Positions 55,717-64,000 of a stretch of 64,000 nucleotides of DNA are shown piece by piece. How positions within the stretch are numbered: the stretch's first letter is position 1; the number at the start of each line of letters is the position of its first letter. Source of the stretch: Lineolata rhizophorae. Taxonomy: Eukaryota > Ascomycota > Dothideomycetes > Lineolatales > Lineolataceae. The stretch is taken from positions 1,063,320 to 1,127,319 of the forward strand of contig MU001673.1 in assembly GCA_010093515.1 (NCBI GenBank), in the 5' to 3' direction. The translations under genes and the position numbers were made by a program. The notes under the pieces were generated by a model. That model was not told where the DNA came from. It saw only the letters and a list, made by a program, of their open reading frames with translations, and did no database searches.

Positions 55717-56664
55717 ATGGCGTCAGCTGGGGGACGCCTTGCTCTTCGAGGCATCCGCCCGCCTACTAAACTCCCAACGTTATCACCTTCTCGACAACTT
55801 CCTGTCCGAATCTGCGCCAACCCAAGCTCCGTACCGTCCGCGCGCTATACCTCAACAACCACATCCCAGCCGCCAAACGAATCCACCGAGCACGAGACGC
55901 AATCGTCGGTCGACCCCGCCGAAATCCGCCACTTCGATGGCCTCGCTTCGAGCTGGTGGGATCCCTACGGCACCTCGCGCCTCCTGCACCTCATGAACCC
56001 GCTCCGCCACACCTTCATATCGCGCTGCCGAGCCACCAGCGCCAAGAGTGCCTCCTCGGCGCCCTCGGGCCAGCTCCGCTACCTCGACGTCGGCTGCGGC
56101 GGCGGCATCTTCGCCGAAAGCGCCGCGCGCCTGCCTGGCACCGCCTCCGTCACGGGCGTCGACCCGTCGCCCGCCGTCCTGGCCGTCGCGCGGGCCCACG
56201 CCCGGCGCGACCCTGTTCTGCTCGAACCGGGCCGGCTCGAATACCGGAACGCGGCCGTCGAGCAGCTGGCGAGGCCGGAGGGCCCCGGCCAGCAGTACGA
56301 CGTCGTGTCGCTGTTCGAGGTTCTCGAGCACGTCTCGTACCCGGCGCCGTTCCTGCAGAGCGTCATGCCGCACGTGAAGCCCGGGGGCTGGCTGGTGCTG
56401 TCGACGATTGCGCGGACGTGGACGAGCTGGCTGACGACGAAGGTGGTGGCGGAGGAGGTGGTGCGCATGGTGCCGAGGGGAACGCACGATTGGAGCAAGT
56501 ACGTCAACGAGAGCGAGCTGAGGGCATGGTTTGCGAAACAGCCGGGATGGGACAATTCACAGACGATGGGGGTGGTATATGTGCCTGGTATGGGCTGGAG
56601 TGAGGTCCGTGGAGGTGAGGGATTCGGTAATTACTTTTTTGGGGTTCAAAAATCTATTAGCTGA
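55717..56664 (+). CDS. COQ3: Mitochondrial ubiquinone biosynthesis O-methyltransferase Coq3
   Basis: SAM-dependent enzyme for both O-methylations in coenzyme Q synthesis, in the matrix face of the inner membrane. Single exon, 315 aa. Residues 1-45 are Arg/Ser/Thr-rich with few acids, a mitochondrial presequence. The domain starts PAEIRHFDGLASSWWDPYGT, with SAM motif I LDVGCGGGIFAES (about residue 126), VTGVDPSP (motif post-I), FEVLEHVSYPAPFL, and HVKPGGWLVLSTIARTW. The end is VRGGEGFGNYFFGVQKSIS, typical of Coq3/UbiG. Start chosen as the first ATG after an in-frame stop. The middle of the gene is GC-rich, which gives long antisense frames. Confidence 0.95.
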   Translation: MASAGGRLALRGIRPPTKLPTLSPSRQLPVRICANPSSVPSARYTSTTTSQPPNESTEHETQSSVDPAEIRHFDGLASSWWDPYGTSRLLHLMNPLRHTFISRCRATSAKSASSAPSGQLRYLDVGCGGGIFAESAARLPGTASVTGVDPSPAVLAVARAHARRDPVLLEPGRLEYRNAAVEQLARPEGPGQQYDVVSLFEVLEHVSYPAPFLQSVMPHVKPGGWLVLSTIARTWTSWLTTKVVAEEVVRMVPRGTHDWSKYVNESELRAWFAKQPGWDNSQTMGVVYVPGMGWSEVRGGEGFGNYFFGVQKSIS

Positions 56665-57139
56665 GCAAAATGGCTAGCACTCTATATAGTTTGTATTATA
56701 GAAGAACGTTCGTACTTAAGGAGTCTAATTTATCCAAGTCCTAGGCTAAGGGGAAGTTGCAGTCCATCGCACTTCAGTCTGGTCGAGTCAGAGCGAAGAC
56801 ATCACAAGCACATAGGAAATAGTGGGGTCACACGTCAGTTTAGCACTTTTGATTCAGCAGGAAGAGCACGAATAACAGCAGATGCTATTATCAGACCCTA
56901 ACCCGGAATAACCTTGAAGTATCAAGCCTCCAAAGTCTAGGGAGCCCATGCTTAAAACCAACCGGACTTGGGGTTTGCCTGAGCTAAGAGCCCGAAAGGA
57001 CAGGCCCCCGCCCCCATGCGAGCCTAAAAGATCAAATAAGTCCAAACTCCATTCCCCTCTATCCTGTGGCATGTGCACTGCCTTTTTGCTTGGGTATCGT
57101 TCAATATCATCCCATAAACGCCCAGAAGACCAAATAGTC
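56665..57139. other. Convergent 3' flanks of COQ3 and TFA2
   Basis: Spacer of 475 bases with no coding signal on either strand. Confidence 0.45.
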
Positions 57140-57904
57140 CTATTTCCTCTTGTGTGAATAGTCCCGCAGAATGCCGAGCATGTGTGTGTTCGTTTGCTTT
57201 CCACCCCTACGCGGAGCCTTCTTCTTCTTCTCCTTCGGCTTTGGAGCGAGGAGATTCGCATTCGGAGCACTCGTGGGCTTAAGGCCAGCCGATTCTAACT
57301 TCATCCTTAGCTCGTCGGGGTTAGTGGGTAGTGGTATCGTGTGCCACATGGCCTTGAAATGCGGGTCAAGGGGTTGCGAAAGGGTTGGATCGTTCTGCCA
57401 GACCATCTTTGGCACGTTGTCCTTCTTCATCCGCGTGACAAGGAGTTCCCCCTTGCGCTCCATCCCATCGATAGCCTGAATCGCATCCGGCCAACCCTCC
57501 TTGAGTTCTCTCACTGGTATTCCCTGTGCCGTCGGCCGGCTCTGGAGATAGGCTTTGAGTTCGTCGGCATTGCGGACGGGATGGACGGGGCGATAGCGGA
57601 AAGAGCCCTGCCCGTTGAAACCGTCCTTGTCGTACTCGACACGCTTGTGCGTGCGCAGAATCCGCCTGATTGTCTTTGCGACGCTGTCACGGTCTTGGTC
57701 TACCGGTATGGAAAGGTAGGTGATGATGTCCTTGAAGCTCATGGCCTTGTCCTTCTTCCGCAAGTACTCGACAGCGAAATGCACTTGGGTCATGATGTTC
57801 TGCCCGGTGTTGGCGTCCTGTGGCTGTGAAGCGGGCGCGGTAGGCACGTCGAAGGGGCGCTTGCGCTTCATTGTGGACAGCGCGCTAGCTGGAGGTGTCG
57901 CCAT
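57140..57904 (-). CDS. TFA2: Transcription factor TFIIE subunit beta (Tfa2)
   Basis: Small subunit of TFIIE, which binds RNA polymerase II and TFIIH at promoters. Single exon, 254 aa. Two winged-helix domains are visible: NIMTQVHFAVEYLRKKDKAM to GQGSFRYRPVHPVRNADELK (about residue 35-115), then LQSRPTAQGIPVRELKEGWP to LLVTRMKKDNVPKMVWQNDP (about 120-175). A C-terminal basic KPKEKKKKAPRRGGK tract is followed by TNTHMLGILRDYSHKRK. The protein is shorter than yeast Tfa2 (328 aa), mainly at the N-terminus, and an additional upstream exon cannot be excluded, because many fungal homologues have 30-50 extra residues before the first winged helix. Confidence 0.92.
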   Translation of the reverse strand: MATPPASALSTMKRKRPFDVPTAPASQPQDANTGQNIMTQVHFAVEYLRKKDKAMSFKDIITYLSIPVDQDRDSVAKTIRRILRTHKRVEYDKDGFNGQGSFRYRPVHPVRNADELKAYLQSRPTAQGIPVRELKEGWPDAIQAIDGMERKGELLVTRMKKDNVPKMVWQNDPTLSQPLDPHFKAMWHTIPLPTNPDELRMKLESAGLKPTSAPNANLLAPKPKEKKKKAPRRGGKQTNTHMLGILRDYSHKRK

Positions 57905-58442
57905 CCTGCAGAGCTTTCGTTGCTGAAGGTTTGATGACGATGGAAGCTTTCAGAGGCTGGCCCGGTCTAGCAATGGCGGGCTGCACCTTCGGGCCTAGGA
58001 GGCGAAGAGTAGAAAGTTTGGACGTCGAGCGTACTCGTGGAGACGTTAGAGTCCCTTGCACCTTTGGCACTAGGTTGCTTGCGGAAGGAAACTGTACGCC
58101 GAAACGGCGAAGGTGAAGTTCGACGGAAGCTCGTCGGCGGGCCGATGCTGGCGACGGCGCTGAGTCATCGGCTTGGCAGACGGGCGCCCTGGCCCGGGCG
58201 CGTCCAGTGACACCCGTTGTCCAGTGCGGCTCCGCTTGACCCTGCACCTTGCAACAAGCGCTGCGACGCCCGCGCCAGCCTCAAAGAAACAACCCGCGAC
58301 CGCTTCATTGTCGCGCGTCGGGCTTGCTTCCTTTCCGCTTGTTTCATCACTTCCCTCTCTTTTTTTTCCTTTCTTTTCTTTCTTCCTTCGGGCGTTTGCT
58401 TAAGATATGGTGCAGCTGCCGGCCCGCCGTTGACATTTCGCC
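57905..58442. promoter_or_regulatory. Divergent promoter, TFA2 and MLP1
   Basis: 538 bases between two start codons facing away. A strong CT-rich tract (58349-58390) precedes the MLP1 ATG, as in fungal leaders. Confidence 0.5.
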
Positions 58443-61400
58443 ATGGCTGCTGCCGTAGACACGGCGTACCTCGCCGCATCCTACGCGATACCCAAGGAAA
58501 CATTCGACACGATCGTTGATGCGCCGACAGTGGATCTTGTGCGCTCGCTGCTTGACCAGCTCGCTGCCAAAGCACGCGACTTCGATCAGCTCAAATCGGA
58601 CAAGCTGCGCGCGGATGTTGAGCTTGAAAACGCCATTCGCGCTGGGGAATCGCGTACGCGAGCGCTCAAGACTTCGGTCGATAATAGCTTGAAGGAAATT
58701 GAAGAGCTCCGAAAGAAACTAAACGATGAAGGTATGATTTCGCATTTTGTCTGACCTCGCACTGTTTGCCTTTGATTAACAATAGCCTAGAAAACGCCCG
58801 CGTTACTGTCGAAACCGAGCTCCAAAATCTTAAATCGTCCACGACAACATCCTCTTCCGAGAAGGACGCCTTAGAAACCCGCATCACCACACTTGAGGCT
58901 TCCAACCGGGATGCGCTTGCCTTGGTCGAGTCGAAGTCTGCCTCAAACGATCGCCTCTCCGAAGAGTTGACCAACCAACACCAGAAGCTCGCTGCACTCA
59001 AGCAAGAGATCGCCTCTCTCGAAGAGAAGAACCGCACGCTTGAGAACAACTCTGTCAGCCTCAAATTCCGCGAGCAGTCACTCCAGCAGGAGGTGGAGCT
59101 TCTCAAGAAAAACAACGAGTGGTTCGAGACGGAGCTTAACACGCGCAACGCCGAATACTCCAAATACCGCAAGGAAAAGAGTGCACGTATTTCCGAGCTT
59201 CAACGGCATAATGAGGATGCAAGCCAGCGGATCGAATCTCTCCAGCGTACCGAAACCGCTCTCCGTAACCAATGTGCCGAGATCAACCAGAAGGCGGAGG
59301 AAGCCTTCTTGAAGATTCAGCAACTTTCAGAGGCTGCCACTAAAGCGGAAGAATCTTTTCGGATCGAACTCGACAGCGCTCGTCGATTAGCTGACCTTCA
59401 GAAACAGAGCGCTGATACGGCTCGCGCACGTCTTCAGGATGTTCAGTCTACCCTCGATCAGACGAAGGAAGATGCTGCCGAGGAGATTGGACAGATGCAA
59501 GCCGAGGTTGAAACGGAGCGCTCGGAGCGGGAAAACGCGGAGCGGAGGGTCGCCGAACTTGAACTTCAAGTCGAAAAGCTTGAGGGTGATCTAGCGGGAG
59601 CTCAAACTGGGGCGCTTATGCCTAGCACTCCCGGGAGAGGTCTCAACGGGCAAGCGGGTACGCCTGGCCGTGGAGGGTCTCCTAGCGTCTTCTCTCCTGG
59701 ATCCTCCAGGACGAAAGGCGGGCTGAGCTTTACCCAACTGTATTCCGAACACTCCGAGATGAGGGCAGCTTTGGAGGCTGAAAAGCGCCAGAGTGCTAGG
59801 CTGAGAGGCATGCTTGACGAAATGCTTCAGGATCTTCAGGCCAAACAACCGGAAGTTCAGGAATTGCGCGAGAATCACGAGCGACTTGAACGCGAGATCA
59901 TCGAGATGTCGTCTCTCCTTGAGGATGCCTCCCATGAGCGCGACAATGCAAAGAAGGAATCATTGCGCTGGCAAGGCGAAGTTGAAGGCCTTAACCATGA
60001 GACCGAGATCCTGCGTCAGCAACTTCGAGACCTGAGTGCTCAAATCAAGCTCCTCCTTGTTGAGATTCAAGTCCGCGAAGAAGGTCTTGACGCCCTAAGC
60101 GCTGCAGATCAGATGCAGTTTGAGAGGCTTATACGTGGTGATATCGATGAGGACACGCTCCGGGAAATGACTGACTCCGACCGTTTCATTACACAGCGCC
60201 TGACGGTTTTCCGCAACGTCAACGAATTGCAAGAACAGAACGCGAAGTTGCTTAGGGGTACGAGGGAGTTGAGCGAGAAACTCGAAGGCAAGGAGGCTAA
60301 GGAAAAGGAGAACCAGATGGAACTTGATCGACGAGAATTGGAGTCGCTCAGGGAAAGGGTTTCGAGACACCAGGACGAGATGCAGTCCCTCGTAACTCAA
60401 TCTCAGAGCTACATTCGCGAGCGTGACATGTTCAGGCGAATGCTAGCCCATAGAGGTCAGATTCCCGCCAATTCGGACCTCGCATCCATGTTTGGAGAAT
60501 CGGTTGGAGCCCCCAATACCCCGCCACCCGGTGGCAGCGAAGGTGGCATGCAGCAATCATCTCATAGCAAGGAACTTGCCGACTATGCCAACTTGGTCAA
60601 ACAGCTCCAGTCTCACTTCGATTCTTACCGCCAAGAAGCTGCTACGGATCATGCCACTCTCAAGGAACAAGTCGATCGTCTTGCTAAAGAGAAAGGCGAA
60701 CTTCAGGGTGAGAACGCTCGGTTTATTAGCCAGATTACTTTGGCACATGAGCGTTATGAACTCCTTCGTACCAACCTCACCATGGCTCAAACGGAGAACA
60801 CAGAGTTGCAGAAGAGGTCGCATTCTTTAGCAGAAGCCGCAGCAAAACAAGACCTTCGTACTCAACAGGTCGCTGAAGAATTGGTCGAAGCCAAGGCACT
60901 TGCGGACTCTCTGCGCAATGAGACCGCAAATCTCAAAGCAGAGAAGGAGCTCTGGAAGAAGATTGAAGCTCGTTTAAGTGAAGATAACCGATCTCTGCTC
61001 GACGAGCGAAGCCGGCTGAACAAGATGATTGCCGATCTTCAGAACCTTCAGAACGAGCGCGAACTGGCGGACAATGAAAACCGTCGCCGGCTTCAGAACC
61101 GCTCTGATTCATTGGAATCAGAATTGTCGACTATCAAGCGCAAACTTGACAACGAGATTGAGGAAAATAGGAAGGCCACACTTCGTCGCGAGTACGAACA
61201 GGAACAGAGCCGCACGAGGATTGACGATCTCATGAAGAGTTTGAGCAATGTGAAGGAGGAACTTCTTGTGGCAAAGACTCAGCGTGATCAATTCCAGGCA
61301 CGAGTAGAGGAATTGAAGATCGAACTTAGAAGCGCTGAGGAGCGTGCTCAGGTTCTACAACCGCGTCCCGCTCGAGAAAGCGATGATTCTGGAACAGAAA

Positions 61401-64000
61401 CTGGCCCGGCGGACATTAGCAAAGAACAAGAGCTTTCTGTCGAAGTGTCCGAGCTCAAGCGGGATTTGGAGTTGGCGAAGGGAGAATTGGAGACTGCCAA
61501 AACGCACGTGGAGCAGTACAAGGCCATTAGCCAAGCTACCGAGGAGGAGTTGCAGAGCATCAATGAGACTCATGATCAGTATCGCCAAGAAACTGACCAT
61601 TTCATTTCTCAGAAGGACTCTAAGATTAGGGATCTTGAGCAACGAATTGAGGACATTTCATCGGAGCTTGCCACAACCAACACGGAACTCTCTGATCTTC
61701 GCACACATCGGGATGAAGCCACGGCCCAGTTGGAAGAACAGAAGTCGTTCTACGAGAGTGAGCTTTCGCGAATCAGTGCGGAAGTGGAGCGAGCTAGGCA
61801 GGCCGCAAAATACCACCGCGATGATTTGCAAGCTCAGGCCAGTATTGCCCAAAAGGCCCAACAAGATTACGAGAACGAGATTGTTAAGCACGCCCAGGCC
61901 ACCACAGCTCTTCAGGCCGTCCGCAGCGAATACAATCAACTCAAAACTGAAGTCGCTGAGGCCAGAGCAGAAGCGCAAGCTGCAAGGGCTTCACTTGCAC
62001 AGAGCGAGGAGAGCTGGTCGGAGACCAGAGACCGGTACGAGCGAGAGCTGGCTGACCTTAAGGTTCGCCGCGATGATGTCAACGCTCAGAACGAACTACT
62101 TCATCAACAGCTTGAGAACGTCAGTAACCAGATCGCCTCCCTTAAGCAGAATCGTGGTCCGATTGGCCAAGAAGAGAGCACCGATACGCAGCAAACACCA
62201 GGTCTTGATGGCCTACAAGAAGTTATTCGGTATCTCAGGCAAGAGAAGGAAATTGTTGATGTGCAGTACGAGCTCTCAATCCAGGAATCCAAGAGGCTTC
62301 GTCAGCAATTGGAGCATGCCCAGAGTCAACTTGATCAGACTCGAGAGAAACTCAACCAAGAGCGCCAGAGCCAAGCTGATAAGGAGCAGAACGCTGCCAG
62401 CCACAGCAAGCTTATGCAAACAATCAACGAGCTCAATACCTTCCGCGAGAGCAATACAACGCTTCGCAATGAGGCGAGGCACGCTCAGTCTCAGCTTGCG
62501 GAGAAGGCCAAAGACTTCGAGCAGTTGCTTAACCAGGTTCAACCGCTAGAAGCGAGGGTTCGCGAGTTGGAGGCCGAACTCGAGTCGAAGGAAGGCGAAA
62601 TCAAACTCTTACAGGAAGACCGGGATAGGTGGCAACAGCGAACCCAGAATATTCTTCAGAAGTATGACCGCGTTGATCCGGCCGAGATGGAAGGTCTGAA
62701 GAACCAAATCGAGACCTTGACGACGGAGCGGGACCGATTGGTTGCCGAGAAACAGCCGATGCAGGAGAAAATCGACGCCTTCCCAGAGGAGCTCCAAGTT
62801 GCTAAGGACGAACTTAGTAAAGCATTCCAAGAGAGACGCGACAAACTCATTGAGCAGTCTAAGGAACGCGATCGGAGGCAATCGGCGAAGATTAAAGAGA
62901 AAGACGCCGAAATTCAAGCCCTTACGGACGAGAAAAATCGGCTACTCGGAGAACTCTCGGAGGCTCGAGAGGCTCGAGAGGCTCTTGAACGTTCGCAAGC
63001 CGCTCAGAACAATACTCCGGCCGCTGCTGAACCCGAAGACACCATGATGGAAAATGGCATCGAGGAAGGTCAAGTTCCGGAGACTATCACGACAGCCGCA
63101 CCATCAGCTGAGGAGATGTCTGCGCTCGAGACCAAGGTTGCCCAAGCTGAGGCTGCAGCTATGGAAGAGGCAAATCAGTCCGCAGCTCTTCGTTCACAGG
63201 TCGGCTTGCTGGAGGGTCGCATTCAAGAGCTCGAACAACAAGTGGTAAGTTCTGTATTGAATTTGTATTCGAGGTTTGCTAGTTTTCTGACCCCGACATA
63301 GGCCAATCTTCATCAGCAATTGGAAACTTCTAATAATGAACTGGCCCAACTCCGGTCCGGCACTGCACTACAGCCAGCAGATTCTGGTAACGCAAATGCT
63401 CTCGAGCAACTGAGACAGGAGCTTGTAGCATCTCAGCAGGAGGTTCAGTCGCTCAAGATAAACGCGACTAGTTCAACATCACAGACTGAGCCAACTTCAG
63501 ATGAAGCGAAAACTATTGCCGAGCAAGTCGAACAGCAGGTAGCCTCTATTAGAACGCAGCTTGACCAGCAGCATAACGAGCGCGTGCGGCTTGCTGAAGA
63601 GCAGTTCCAAAAGAGGGCCGATAGCATGAAGAAGCAACTGTCTACCAAGTTGATCGAAGCAAAGGACAAGGCCCGCCAAGAGGTCAAGCAGGAGCATGAT
63701 GATGTAATGCAGGAGCTTCGCAGAGGCTACGAAGCAGAACTCGAGAACCTTAAAGCCAAGCATCGAGAAGAGCTGGAGCAACTTAGTGCGACAGCTGCGA
63801 ACCAGCATACTTCAGCGATCACAACGGACGGGGGCCAGGAGCAGATCAAGACGGAGGCTCCCAAGTCTATCAGCGAATGGAAACCGTCCGAGGCAGAAGT
63901 TAAAGATTTCATCGCAATGAATCCGACAGTCAAAAGCATCGTTGCCCGAAACATACACACTAAGTTAGCACAGGAGAGGGAGAGCTTGACAGCCAAATTG
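58443..64000 (+). CDS. MLP1: Mlp1/Mlp2/TPR nuclear-basket coiled-coil protein (3' end outside window)
   Basis: Filament of the nuclear pore basket, involved in mRNA export quality control. Exons 58443-58731, 58791-63244 and 63302 onward join in frame; 1814 residues are in the window and the frame is open at its edge. The first intron uses GTATGA and the later AG of TAGCCTAG, restoring LNDEENARVTVETELQ. It is almost entirely heptad-patterned coiled coil. The TPR/MLP1-family segment is LEAEKRQSARLRGMLDEMLQ (about residue 440). A Gly/Pro-rich break (TPGRGLNGQAGTPGRG) lies near residue 380, and another (APNTPPPGGSEGG) near 675. Near the edge SISEWKPSEAEVKDFI begins the conserved C-terminal region. 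Acidic/Gln tail not yet reached. Confidence 0.94.

Overview
The window reads as chromosomal DNA of a filamentous ascomycete (Pezizomycotina). Genes carry short introns (45 to about 95 nt, mostly GT-AG) and sit on both strands. The gene content is typical: a Gta3-type amidotransferase subunit, a Gag1-like protein, a CE1 esterase and a GH5 glucanase, and a small cysteine-rich secreted protein. Long GC-rich upstream regions alternate with AT-richer gene-poor stretches. A class such as Dothideomycetes is possible but I cannot prove it from sequence alone. No rRNA, tRNA, CRISPR array, recognisable intact transposon or retroelement was found.

Left part (1-18 kb): the 3' end of REV3 (DNA polymerase zeta), SLA2 (endocytic actin adaptor, 8 exons), a CE1 esterase and a multidomain GH5 glucanase in tandem on the minus strand, RPL37, an MDP-1-like HAD phosphatase, a leucine-rich-repeat protein and a Gag1-like (DUF4050) protein.

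Middle (18-36 kb): a 6.4-kb intronless MMS22/Mus7 gene diverges from a 54-residue two-exon membrane protein that is easily missed. Then come an unknown 180-aa protein, a mitochondrial GatC/Gta3-like subunit divergent from SEC17 (alpha-SNAP, with a probable GC-AG intron), a DUF726/TMCO4-type hydrolase, a 3.4-kb gene-poor stretch and an intronless amidohydrolase.

Right part (36-64 kb): a Pcl-type cyclin sits between long non-coding stretches. Next is about 7 kb without a supported gene: GC-rich to about 43.3 kb, then AT-richer, with a diverged four-copy tandem repeat at 45.3-45.95 kb. It is followed by an unknown polyQ/polyP protein, GPI18 (GPI mannosyltransferase II), a secreted cysteine-rich protein, COQ3, TFIIE-beta (TFA2) and the 5' part of MLP1/TPR (nuclear basket coiled coil), which runs off the right edge.

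Most genes are unrelated housekeeping genes. The only plausible functional pair is the CE1 esterase plus GH5 glucanase, which fits plant cell-wall breakdown. I found no convincing multi-gene novel system. The best candidates for something undescribed are the Trp-Pro-Ser tandem repeats at the N-terminus of the GH5 enzyme, the 54-aa membrane protein, the secreted cysteine-rich protein, the unknown 751-aa protein and the diverged tandem repeat. Exon joins were made by eye from splice consensus, frame and family conservation, and all are predictions.
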